A DNA stretch of 36,844 nt, from positions 1 through 36,844 of the forward strand of contig JAHBWA010000086.1 in NCBI GenBank assembly GCA_019637195.1, in the 5' to 3' direction. Positions within the stretch are counted from its first letter, which is position 1; the number at the start of each line of letters is the position of its first letter. Of this stretch, positions 1-10,795 are shown piece after piece. The position numbers and the translations under genes are program-made. The notes beneath the pieces were generated by a model that was not told the origin of the DNA, did no database searches, and saw nothing but the letters and a program-made list of their open reading frames with translations. Source of the DNA: Labilithrix sp. Lineage in GTDB: Bacteria; Myxococcota_A; Polyangia; Polyangiales; Polyangiaceae.

Positions 1-1
1 A

Positions 2-982
2 GAGGCGCGCGACTTCTACCACTTCCTCCGCGACAGCGTCGACGACAAGGTCGGCCTCGAGCTGATGTACACGGTCGACGGGCAGCGTGTCCCCAAGGAG
101 CGCGAGCTGGATCACCTCGCCGGGAGCTTCGACTCGCGGCCCGTGCGCGTCGGCAACGGCGCGCGCGATCAGGTCCAGCTCGACACGACCGGCGCGATCG
201 TCGACAGCGCGCACCTCTTCGAGCGCTTCGGCGGCACCCTCACGCTGCACGCGTGGCACAAGCTCGCGAGCATCGTCAATCGCGCCGAGGGCCAGTGGCG
301 CGACCCCGACCACGGTATGTGGGAGCCGCGACACGGAGTCCGCCACAACGTCCACTCGAAGCTGATGAACTGGCTCGCGTTCGATCGCGGCGCCCACCTG
401 GCGACGTCATTCGGACGGCAGGACCTGTCGGAGCGCTGGGCGCGCAGCGCCGCCGACGTGCACGCCGACATCTGCGCGCGCGGGATGGACCGCACGCGCA
501 CGCACTTCGTCAGCGTGTACGGCGAGGACCGCCCCGACGCGGCCCTCTTGCTCCTGCCGACCGCCGGCTTCCTCGCCGACGACGATCCGCGGATCGAGGC
601 CACCGTCTCGTGGATCCAGCGCGAGCTCGCCGACGGTCCCTTCGTCTACCGCTACCACGACCACGACGCGGACGGCGTCGGCGGCCCCGAGGGCGCGTTC
701 GTCCTCTGCGGCTTCTGGCTCGTCGAGGCGCTGGCGCTCCTCGGCCGCCTCGACGAGGCGCGCGAGATCTTCGTCGCGCACTCGGACGCCGCCAACCACC
801 TCGGCCTCCTCGCGGAGGAGATCGTCCCGAGCGACCGCACGCTCCTCGGCAACTTCCCGCAGGCGTTCAGCCACCTCGGGCTCATCAACGCCGCGCTCCG
901 CATCGACCTCGGCCTGCGCCTCCGCGACGAGGGCTCCTCGCGGGCGCCTCACCTCGTCGGCACGCTGACGCGGCGCGCGTGA
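2..982 (+). CDS. GH15 family glycoside hydrolase (glucoamylase/trehalase-like), 5'-truncated
   Basis: This is the C-terminal 326 codons of a gene that begins before the window; the frame is open from base 2, so the ATG at 65 is internal. The (alpha/alpha)6-barrel signatures of glycoside hydrolase family 15 are visible: an HGMWEPRHG segment, matching the family's WE general-acid region, followed by HSKLMNWLAFDRG. Near the end, AEEIVPSDRTLLGNFPQAFSH matches the EE...GNFPQAFSH region that carries the general base. Family members hydrolyse alpha-glucosidic bonds in maltodextrin or trehalose from the non-reducing end. No signal peptide can be judged because the N-terminus is missing. The gene converges on the ribosomal operon. 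Trehalase and glucoamylase activity cannot be told apart from this fragment. Confidence 0.88.
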   Translation, partial: EARDFYHFLRDSVDDKVGLELMYTVDGQRVPKERELDHLAGSFDSRPVRVGNGARDQVQLDTTGAIVDSAHLFERFGGTLTLHAWHKLASIVNRAEGQWRDPDHGMWEPRHGVRHNVHSKLMNWLAFDRGAHLATSFGRQDLSERWARSAADVHADICARGMDRTRTHFVSVYGEDRPDAALLLLPTAGFLADDDPRIEATVSWIQRELADGPFVYRYHDHDADGVGGPEGAFVLCGFWLVEALALLGRLDEAREIFVAHSDAANHLGLLAEEIVPSDRTLLGNFPQAFSHLGLINAALRIDLGLRLRDEGSSRAPHLVGTLTRRA

Positions 983-1275
983 GCGACGCGGCGCGCGCGA
1001 GCGACGCGCGCGCCACGGAGCCCACGGCAGGCGTCGAGACGCGGGAGGGCGCGTCCTCCCCCACGCATGCGGCGACGACGCCTCCGAAGAGGCCGACGGC
1101 GCTGAGGAGGGGAGCGTAGCTCGCGATTCGTAGTCGTGACATCCGTCGCCAATCTTGTGGTGAGGCTCGACGGCGGAGTCTGCCAAGACCGCCGCGCGCG
1201 GGCTCGTGACCGACCGCCCGGGACGGATCCGCCCGCAGACACCACGCCCGCGCGCGCTGCGAACCCGCACCAACG
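983..1275. other. Convergent intergenic space, no gene seen
   Basis: This is GC-rich spacer between the GH15 gene and the rpsS terminator. It starts with two near-copies of a GAGCGACGCG-type unit (about 980-1015). Frames crossing it lack a plausible start or any family similarity, and I see no RNA gene. Confidence 0.5.
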
Positions 1276-1315
1276 AAAAAGGACGGCCCCGTGATCCGGA
1301 GATCGCGGAGCCGTC
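1276..1315 (-). terminator. Intrinsic terminator of the fusA-rpsS operon
   Basis: Read on the minus strand, a 14-position stem (arms 1302-1315 and 1282-1295, one G-U pair and one mismatch) with a 6-nt loop is followed by C and five T residues (1276-1280). It begins 35 bases past the rpsS stop codon. This is the classic rho-independent form and marks the operon end after rpsS, where many bacteria continue into rplV-rpsC. Confidence 0.85.
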
Positions 1316-1350
1316 AAGATCGAGCGCGCCGTGCGCGCCGTCGGGGAGGG

Positions 1351-1635
1351 CTACTTCTTGCCGACCTTGGCCTTCTTGTCGCCCTGATGCCCGTGGAACG
1401 TGCGCGTCGGGGCGAACTCGCCGAGCTTGTGCCCGACCATGTTCTCCGTGACGAACACCGGGATGAACTTCCGGCCGTTGTGAACCGCGAAGGTGAGGCC
1501 GATGGCCTCCGGAGTGATCGTGCTGCGGCGCGACCAGGTCTTGATGACCTTCTTGGACTGCGTCGCCTGGGCGGCGGCGATCTTCTCCATGAGATGACCG
1601 TCGATGAAGGCGCCCTTCTTGATTGAACGCGGCAT
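1351..1635 (-). CDS. rpsS: 30S ribosomal protein S19
   Basis: The 94-residue product has the expected S19 length and sequence (MPRSIKKGAFID start; KTWSRRSTI, NGRKFIPVFV and MVGHKLGEFAPTR motifs). S19 sits in the 30S head, pairs with S13 and touches the A-site finger. The ATG at 1635 is preceded by an AGGGAG Shine-Dalgarno. It lies 11 bases after rplB and is the last gene of its operon: a strong intrinsic terminator follows, so rplV and the rest of the S10 cluster are not co-transcribed here. Confidence 0.98.
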   Translation of the reverse strand: MPRSIKKGAFIDGHLMEKIAAAQATQSKKVIKTWSRRSTITPEAIGLTFAVHNGRKFIPVFVTENMVGHKLGEFAPTRTFHGHQGDKKAKVGKK

Positions 1636-1646
1636 GACTTACTCCC

Positions 1647-2480
1647 TTAGCCCTTCTGGCCGCGACGCTTCACGATCATCGCGTCGGTACGCTTGTTGTT
1701 GCGGGTCTTGAGACCCTTGGCGAGCTGACCCCAGGGCGAGCATGGATGCCGACCACCGGAGGTACGACCCTCGCCACCGCCCATCGGGTGGTCGACCGGG
1801 TTCATCGTGACGCCGCGCTGGTGCGGACGCTTCCCCATCCAGCGGACGCGGCCGGCCTTGCCGAGCGAGACGTTCGCGTGCTCGATGTTGGACACCTGGC
1901 CGATGGTGGCCTGGCAGTCCTGGTGGATCATGCGGACCTCGCCCGAGGGCATACGGACCTGCGCGTAGTCGCCGTCCTTCGCCATGAGGACCGCGCCCGA
2001 GCCGGCGGAGCGCACGAGCTGACCGCCCTTGCCCTTACGCATCTCGAGGTTGTGGATCATCGTGCCGAGCGGGATGTGGCGGAGCGGCATCGAGTTGCCG
2101 GGCTTGATGTCCGCGTTGCGGCTCGCGATCACCGTGTCGCCGACGCTCATGCCGGTCGGAGCGAGGATGTAGCGCTTCTCGCCGTCGACGTAGTTGAGGA
2201 GCGCGATGCGCGCGGTGCGGTTCGGATCGTACTCGATCGAAGCGACCACGGCCGGGACGCCGATCTTGTTACGGCGCCAGTCGATGACGCGGTAGCGCTG
2301 CTTGTGGCCACCGCCGCGGAAGCGGCTGGTGATGCGGCCGTGCGCGTTGCGCCCGCCGGTCGACGTCTGGTGCTCGAGGAGGCTCTTCTCCGGCTTCTTG
2401 CCGGGGGTGAGCTCCTTGAAGTCGTAGCCCGAGTAGAAGCGCCGTGCAGGCGACGTCGGCTTGTAGTTCTTGATGCCCAT
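1647..2480 (-). CDS. rplB: 50S ribosomal protein L2
   Basis: The 277-residue product is L2, a 23S rRNA-binding protein near the peptidyl-transferase centre. I place the start at the ATG at 2480 (MGIKNYKPTSP), 1 base after the rplW stop. An upstream in-frame extension into rplW reads as low-complexity sequence and is rejected. The C-terminal loop reads MNPVDHPMGGGEGR: the functionally important His of VDHP (E. coli His229) is kept, but the second His of the common HPHGG motif is Met. The tail (KTRNNKRTDAMIVKRR) is typical. The 1-base spacing to rplW suggests translational coupling. Confidence 0.98.
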   Translation of the reverse strand: MGIKNYKPTSPARRFYSGYDFKELTPGKKPEKSLLEHQTSTGGRNAHGRITSRFRGGGHKQRYRVIDWRRNKIGVPAVVASIEYDPNRTARIALLNYVDGEKRYILAPTGMSVGDTVIASRNADIKPGNSMPLRHIPLGTMIHNLEMRKGKGGQLVRSAGSGAVLMAKDGDYAQVRMPSGEVRMIHQDCQATIGQVSNIEHANVSLGKAGRVRWMGKRPHQRGVTMNPVDHPMGGGEGRTSGGRHPCSPWGQLAKGLKTRNNKRTDAMIVKRRGQKG

Positions 2481-2481
2481 C

Positions 2482-2778
2482 TCAGCTCTCGCTCGTCTCT
2501 GCGAAGAAGTCGATGTTCTCACCCTCGGCGAGGGTGACGACCGCCTTCTTCCAGTTCTGCATCTTGGCGTAGCCACGCCCCATACGGCGGTCCTTGCCGC
2601 GATAGAGCATGGTGTTGACGCTCTCCACCTTCACGCTGAAGAGCTGCTGGACTGCTTCCTTGATCTGGACCTTGTTCGCGGTCCGGAGGACCTCGAACAC
2701 GACCTGATTGTGGCCACGGAGCGTGTTGCTCTTCTCCGTGAGGAAGATCGGCTTACGGATGACGGACTCGGGGGTCAT
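2482..2778 (-). CDS. rplW: 50S ribosomal protein L23
   Basis: The 98-residue protein has L23 features: PIFLTEKSNTL near the N-terminus, FEVLRTANKVQIKEAVQQLF, and the VNTMLYRGKDRRMGR loop. L23 lies at the exit of the peptide tunnel and docks trigger factor and SRP; the conserved surface Glu lies in the VQIKEAVQQLF segment. The ATG overlaps the rplD stop by the ATGA arrangement (2775-2778), a sign of translational coupling. rplB follows after 1 base. Confidence 0.97.
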   Translation of the reverse strand: MTPESVIRKPIFLTEKSNTLRGHNQVVFEVLRTANKVQIKEAVQQLFSVKVESVNTMLYRGKDRRMGRGYAKMQNWKKAVVTLAEGENIDFFAETSES

Positions 2779-3440
2779 TTCGCACCAGCCTTCTTGCCAG
2801 GCTTGTTCTCCGCCTTGGAGAGGCAGCGAGTCTCGAGCGCCTTGGCCGCGTCCTTGGAGAGGACGAGCGTGTCGTGGCGCAGGAGGTCGTACACGTTCAC
2901 GCCCTCGGGGGGCAGGAACTGGTGATCTTCGCAGTTGCGGATCGAGAGGCGAAGGTTCTCGTTGCCGGCGACGTCGACGACGAGCGTATGACGCTCGGTC
3001 TTCAGCGCGCCGAGCGCCTGGAGGAGGCCCTTCGTCTTGATCTCGGCGAGCTCGAAGCGGTCGACCACCACGAGGCGGCCTTCCTTGGCGAACTTCGAGA
3101 GCGCCGAGCGGAGCGCGCCGAGGCGCACCTGGCGCGGCGGGCGGTAGCTCCAGTCGCGGTTGCGCGGCGGGTGGGCCTGACCGCCACCGACGAACACCGG
3201 CGCGCGGATCGAGCCGTGGCGCGCGCGCCCCGTGCCCTTCTGCTTGTAGAGCTTCTTCGTGCTGCCGGCGACGGCCGAGCGGTTCTTCGCGGTCGCGGAG
3301 CCCTGACGCTTGCTCGCGAGCTGCGCCTTCACCACCTCGTAGAAGAGGTGCTCCTTCACCTCGGTGGCGAAGACCTCGTCCGCGAGGTCGACGGTGCCGA
3401 CCTTCTCGCGCTTCAGGTTGTAGACATCAACGGTTGCCAT
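2775..3440 (-). CDS. rplD: 50S ribosomal protein L4
   Basis: The 221-residue protein is L4, recognised by its tunnel-loop signature KKLYKQKGTGRARHGSIRAP (residues about 62-81) and the VFVGGGQAHPP segment after it. L4 lines the peptide exit tunnel and in enterobacteria also represses the S10 operon. An AGAGG ribosome-binding site precedes the ATG at 3440. The Lys/Gly-rich C-terminal end (PGKKAGAK) is a modest extension. The striking point is position: L4 directly follows rpsJ with only 26 bases between them, whereas rplC normally lies between the two. Confidence 0.97.
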   Translation of the reverse strand: MATVDVYNLKREKVGTVDLADEVFATEVKEHLFYEVVKAQLASKRQGSATAKNRSAVAGSTKKLYKQKGTGRARHGSIRAPVFVGGGQAHPPRNRDWSYRPPRQVRLGALRSALSKFAKEGRLVVVDRFELAEIKTKGLLQALGALKTERHTLVVDVAGNENLRLSIRNCEDHQFLPPEGVNVYDLLRHDTLVLSKDAAKALETRCLSKAENKPGKKAGAK

Positions 3441-3466
3441 GGTGAACCTCTAAGTTCGTTGCCGGC

Positions 3467-3784
<318 letters not shown>

Positions 3785-3796
3785 CTGTGTTCTTCC

Positions 3797-4987
<1,191 letters not shown>

Positions 4988-5052
4988 TGTCTTCTCCGAG
5001 ATCGGACGGAACTTCGAATTCGTTTGGGCGCGGTAGTCCGCGCGTGGGAGCC

Positions 5053-5070
5053 GAGGGGCCGGAGCCCCCC
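5053..5070 (-). ncRNA. Stem-loop with a UNCG-type tetraloop in the fusA-tuf spacer
   Basis: In minus-strand RNA the 7-bp stem (5064-5070 with 5053-5059, one G-U pair) closes on C(UCCG)G, a tetraloop of the very stable cUNCGg class. No U-tract follows, so it is not an intrinsic terminator. It lies between the fusA stop and the tuf ribosome-binding site and could act as an RNA-processing or stability element that sets the tuf:fusA ratio. The role is inference. Confidence 0.5.
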
Positions 5071-5078
5071 GTGGGGAG

Positions 5079-7196
<2,118 letters not shown>

Positions 7197-7232
7197 TTGA
7201 GTCTCCGTTCCGGTCGGGGGTCTAAAACGTTG

Positions 7233-7248
7233 GGGGATCCGAGTCCCC
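7233..7248 (-). ncRNA. Proximal leader hairpin of fusA
   Basis: In minus-strand RNA, GGGGA (7244-7248) pairs with UCCCC (7233-7237) around a 6-nt loop, about 37 bases before the GTG. It lies downstream of the larger leader structure. It could compete with or extend that structure, but it is a short stem and may be incidental. Confidence 0.35.
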
Positions 7249-7260
7249 AAGATGCACGAA

Positions 7261-7326
7261 ACCCCCTCTGGTCCTCCCGCTGCCATTTTCAGCGGGCCCG
7301 GATCGGCCGGGTGTTCCAGAGAGGGT
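7261..7326 (-). ncRNA. Three-way-junction RNA structure in the fusA leader
   Basis: In minus-strand RNA an 11-bp outer stem (7316-7326 with 7261-7271) encloses two adjacent hairpins: a perfect 5-bp stem (7307-7311/7297-7301, 5-nt loop) and a perfect 7-bp stem (7290-7296/7276-7282, 7-nt loop). They are joined by 4-nt single strands on each side. The one non-Watson-Crick outer pair is G-U only when read as minus-strand RNA, which fits transcription in that direction. It ends 64 bases before the fusA start. Possible roles are autogenous control by a ribosomal protein or elongation factor, or mRNA stabilisation. I do not recognise a named family. Confidence 0.6.
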
Positions 7327-7455
7327 GTCGGGGTACCGCTTCAGCTTTTTCGTGACCGCCTCGGCGAATCACGCTGGGGTAACCCGATCCTTATGTCGCG
7401 TTAGGCATGCGCTTTTTGGAGCGTCCTCGTCCCCCGAGTCCTTTGGGGGAGCGCG

Positions 7456-7483
7456 TTATTATCAAGGGTGGTGCCAAAGTCAA
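7456..7483 (-). promoter_or_regulatory. Probable sigma-70-type promoter of the fusA-rpsS operon
   Basis: The minus strand has TTGACT (7478-7483) as the -35 box. An AT-rich -10 region follows; TAATAA (7456-7461) gives 16-bp spacing, and an overlapping GATAAT is a better match but only 14 bp away. It is one of the few AT-rich patches in this GC-rich intergenic space. Transcription would start near 7449, giving a leader of about 250 nt. Confidence 0.55.
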
Positions 7484-7699
7484 GCAGCGAGGCGCCTTTG
7501 TCGGTGCTGCGCCCCGCTCGACCTCATCCGGACGGCAGGGGCGACCCGGCGCGCCCGGGCGTCTTCTTAGCCCGATGACCGGGCGCCGCCAGCCCGATCG
7601 TACGCCCCGGGCTCGTGGCCCGGCGCCGTGACGAGGGCCGGCCGAGGCGGCCCGCTTGTTCGGAGCACCTCGGGCAAGTAGTAACGTCAGCCGGTTGTC
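7484..7699. other. Upstream part of the fusA/GT-C divergent spacer
   Basis: GC-rich spacer with several CCGGGCG-type inverted repeats (about 7540-7625). A weak plus-strand promoter is possible (TTGTTC at 7656-7661, 17 bp, TAGTAA at 7679-7684) just ahead of the glycosyltransferase gene. No gene is seen. Confidence 0.3.
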
Positions 7700-9544
7700 A
7701 TGTCGCAGGCCGACCTCCCCGAGGACGAGCCGCCCAGGTCCGGGGAGCCTGAGCGTCATTCACGCGAGCGGATCGCGCGGCCCACGCGGCTCGCGCGCGC
7801 CCGGCGCGCGGCGATCGCGCTCGGCCGCCGCCTGGCCGGCTCACGCCACGGCCGCGCCGACGCCGTCCGGCGCCTCGTCGCGCCGCTCGTGCTCGCGCTC
7901 GTGCCGCTCTGGTGGGTCGCGGACGCGACCTACCGCGCGACCCTCACGACCGTCGGACGCGATCAGGGGATCTTCCAGTACATCGCCTGGGCCGTCCGCC
8001 AGGGCGACGTCGACTACCGCGACGTCCGCGACGTCAACGGCCCGCTCGTCCACCTGATCCACATGGTGGGCCTCGCGCTCGGCGGGGCCGACGAGAACCG
8101 GTTCCACGTCCTCGACGTGACCGTGACCGGCGTGTCGTTCGCCGTCGTCGGCGCGCTCCTCCCCGGGATCATCGGCCGGCGTCCGCCGACGTGGCTCGAG
8201 CGCGCCGGCTGGGCGCTCGCCGCGTGGGTCGTGCTCGCCGGGCAGTACGCGCTGCACCTCTACTGGAACCAGGCGCAGCGCGAGAGCTTCGCCGACTGGT
8301 TCCTCTTGCCGAGCATCGCGCTGCAGATCGCGCGGCCGAGCTCCCGCCCGGGCGCGTCCGCGTCACGCCGGATCGTCGCGATCGCCGCGCTGTCGACCAT
8401 CACCTGGTTCGCCAAGTCGAGCTTCGTCGTCTTCACCGTGATGCAGCTCGCCGTACTGCTCGTCGATCGCGACGTCGGGCTCTCACGCCGCGCGCGCCTG
8501 AAGAGCTTCGTCGTCGGCGGCCTGCTCGGCGCGGTCGTGCCTCTGCTCTACTTGCTCCGCTACGGCGACGTCGTCTCGTTCGTCCGGATCTCGCTCCACG
8601 ACGTGCCCCGGGTCTACCGGTTCATCTGGGCGCGCAGCGCGCCCGAGATCCTCGGCGACGACGGACCGCTCGGCACCGTGTCGTTGGGGCTCGCGGTCTT
8701 CGTGCTGCTCGCTGCGCTCGTGGCGCTCGGCACCCTGCCGCGGCGCATGCTCGCCCTCGCGCTCGCGCCGATCGCGGGGCTCGCGTCGGTGATCGCCCAG
8801 CACAAGGGCTTCGGCTACCACTTCCACCCGATCGGCGCGACGACCCACATGGGCTTCATGGTCGTCGTCGCGCTGCTCTGGGAGCGGTTCCGCGCGGCGC
8901 CGCGCGCCCGCCCGCTCGGCCGCTGGGTCGCGCTCGGCGTCGCGGCCGCCTACGCGCTCAGCGTCGCGTCGGCGATGCGCGCGAGCCCGCAGACGCGCAA
9001 CGTGTGGATCCTCGCCGGCGGAGAGACGCCCGAGCGCCGGAGCAAGCGCGAGTACTTCGACACCTTCAAGACGCACGACTTCTTCCCGTGGGAGCTCCGC
9101 CAGGGCGCGCGCTATCTCGCGGACAACCTCTCGGAGAACGCGCGCGTGCAGGTCTACGGGATGGATCCGTACATCCTGTTTCTCGCGCAGCGGCGCTCGG
9201 CGACGCCGTACATTTACGCGTACGACCTCAACGCCGACGCCGCCCTCGAGGGGGGGTGGTCGAACCGGCCGACGTGGCACGAGAGCGAGCTCATTCGCGC
9301 GTGGCGCGCGGAGCACGAGCGCGATCTCCTCGCGCGGCTGAAGGCGGCGCCGCCCGAGGCGTTCGTCTTCCTCGATCACGCCCCGCTCACGTCGTGGCCC
9401 GACGCGTGGGAGGACTTCAAGCACTGCTGCAGGGAGACCTCGGTCTGGGTCGCGACCCACTACCACGCGGCGCGCTCGTTCGGAGAGGTCCACGTGTGGC
9501 TGCGCGACGACCTGCCGATCGCCGACGTCGAGGGGTTGCCCTGA
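7700..9544 (+). CDS. GT-C fold membrane glycosyltransferase (GT39/ArnT-like)
   Basis: This 614-residue polytopic protein has a basic cytoplasmic N-terminus (1-57), about ten membrane spans to roughly residue 425, and a soluble C-terminal domain. The first periplasmic loop has RDQGIFQYIAWAVRQGD and YRDVRDVNGP (about 87-115), matching the acidic loop and 'Y-D...K/N-GP' motif of lipid-linked-sugar transferases such as protein mannosyltransferase and ArnT. The expected role is transfer of a sugar from a polyprenyl-phosphate donor to an envelope acceptor; the sugar and acceptor cannot be read from the sequence. It is a single gene, divergent from fusA. A 'hypothetical membrane protein' label would be the cautious alternative. 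Confidence 0.7.
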   Translation: MSQADLPEDEPPRSGEPERHSRERIARPTRLARARRAAIALGRRLAGSRHGRADAVRRLVAPLVLALVPLWWVADATYRATLTTVGRDQGIFQYIAWAVRQGDVDYRDVRDVNGPLVHLIHMVGLALGGADENRFHVLDVTVTGVSFAVVGALLPGIIGRRPPTWLERAGWALAAWVVLAGQYALHLYWNQAQRESFADWFLLPSIALQIARPSSRPGASASRRIVAIAALSTITWFAKSSFVVFTVMQLAVLLVDRDVGLSRRARLKSFVVGGLLGAVVPLLYLLRYGDVVSFVRISLHDVPRVYRFIWARSAPEILGDDGPLGTVSLGLAVFVLLAALVALGTLPRRMLALALAPIAGLASVIAQHKGFGYHFHPIGATTHMGFMVVVALLWERFRAAPRARPLGRWVALGVAAAYALSVASAMRASPQTRNVWILAGGETPERRSKREYFDTFKTHDFFPWELRQGARYLADNLSENARVQVYGMDPYILFLAQRRSATPYIYAYDLNADAALEGGWSNRPTWHESELIRAWRAEHERDLLARLKAAPPEAFVFLDHAPLTSWPDAWEDFKHCCRETSVWVATHYHAARSFGEVHVWLRDDLPIADVEGLP

Positions 9545-9795
9545 CGTGACGCGCGCTCGCCGCGAGGGCGCCGGCGCGGCTGCGCTGGCCACGCCATGAT
9601 CGCTTCGGGTCACGGAGCCGGCCGCGTCCGGCGCGTCGACCGCGGGCGACGGCAGCGCGGAGGCCCTCGTCGACCCTGGAGCGGCGGCGCAGGTGGAGGG
9701 CACGGCGTGGCACACCTTGTCATTGCGCGCCCCGCGTCATCGCTCGAATTTCCTCGCAGTCTTCAAAGGCATGTCGCTTGCTCACTGGTGGCGTG

Positions 9796-10590
9796 ATGTC
9801 CCTCCCCTGCCGTCTCGCTTTCGCCTGCGCCGCCCTCGTCGTCATCGCCGGATGCAGCGAGAGCACGCCCCCCCCGAGCGGCCGCGCGGGGCCAAGCCCG
9901 AGCGGCGACGCGGACCCGAGCCCGAGCGGCAGCGACGAAGCCGGCGGCGCGGCGCTCGATACCGGGGGCCCGCTCGCCTCCCCCTTCACATGCCCCACCG
10001 ACGGGGTCCAGCAAGAGCCTCGTCCGGCGGCGATCGTGCTCGAGCAGCTCCGCGGCGCGGCGGGCCTCGATGTCCTCGAGGAGCGCGCCGTCATCGACGC
10101 GGCCGCGGACGCAGGAGCGCCCGAGCCGCCGCCGCAACGTGCAGGGACGCCATGCGCGACCGCGAGCGATACCGCGACGTGCGAGGCGGCGTTCGCCCAG
10201 CTCTCGAGCGGCGGCGAGGTGCTCCGACCTCCGTTCGACGAGGCCGACTTCATGCGGCGTGTCTACGAGCAAACGGTCCGCGGCTACTTCCTCGCCTACA
10301 CGAAGGGTGACGCGGTCGGAGCGATCACCAGCACGAGCGAGCTCCGCGCGCTGTTTCCGTCGGCGAGCACGCCTGCGACGGCGCTCGTCTACGCGAACGC
10401 CGCCGGCTACCGCGTCGAGTGCCAGCGATCCGACGGGTGGATCCGCGAGGAGACCGACGGCTGGGTCATCCGGGCGTCGCGCGGTCACGAGCGGCGCTGC
10501 CTGCGCACCGATGTCGTCCTCTGGCTCGGTCGGGACGGCGCGCTCGAGGAGCGCGACGTCCTCGAGGCTCAGAAGGATCCGTGCACCTGA
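9796..10590 (+). CDS. Predicted lipoprotein, unknown function
   Basis: The 264-residue protein starts best at the ATG at 9796, giving a type II signal peptide with lipobox IAGC (Cys20); an ATG at 9778 adds six residues before it. A low-complexity Pro/Ser/Gly linker (about 24-52) contains repeated PSPSG units. The C-terminal half looks globular (FMRRVYEQTVRGYFLAYTKGD; a GWIREETDGWVIR segment) and contains several Cys residues that could form disulphides. I recognise no family. It probably sits in the inner leaflet of the outer membrane facing the periplasm, or on the cell surface. Confidence 0.75.
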   Translation: MSLPCRLAFACAALVVIAGCSESTPPPSGRAGPSPSGDADPSPSGSDEAGGAALDTGGPLASPFTCPTDGVQQEPRPAAIVLEQLRGAAGLDVLEERAVIDAAADAGAPEPPPQRAGTPCATASDTATCEAAFAQLSSGGEVLRPPFDEADFMRRVYEQTVRGYFLAYTKGDAVGAITSTSELRALFPSASTPATALVYANAAGYRVECQRSDGWIREETDGWVIRASRGHERRCLRTDVVLWLGRDGALEERDVLEAQKDPCT

Positions 10591-10795
10591 GCGTCTCGAC
10601 CGCTGCCCACGCGTGGACCGCCGCCCACGCTTCGGCCGCTCGCTGAGCCGAGCAACCCACGAGTCGCTCCCCGACAGACGCACCGCGTGGCAGGCGCCGG
10701 CGTGCCACCTCCCGCGCGGCGCGGACCGGACGTGCGGCGAGTGTCGACTCCGGTCCACAACAGCGCGCGGCGATCGCGCGCTATCCTAGAAGGGC

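Noticed and set aside
7197..7286. Longer EF-G N-terminus starting at an ATG at 7286
   Set aside because: The added 30 residues have no EF-G similarity and lie over the structured leader. The GTG at 7196 has a proper ribosome-binding site and matches the family start.
7656..7684. Promoter for the GT-C glycosyltransferase (TTGTTC / TAGTAA)
   Set aside because: Both boxes match the consensus poorly, so it was kept only as a remark in the spacer entry.
9700..9725. Sigma-54 promoter (TGGCAC...TTGT)
   Set aside because: The distance between the GG and the downstream element does not fit the fixed 10-bp spacing of sigma-54 sites.
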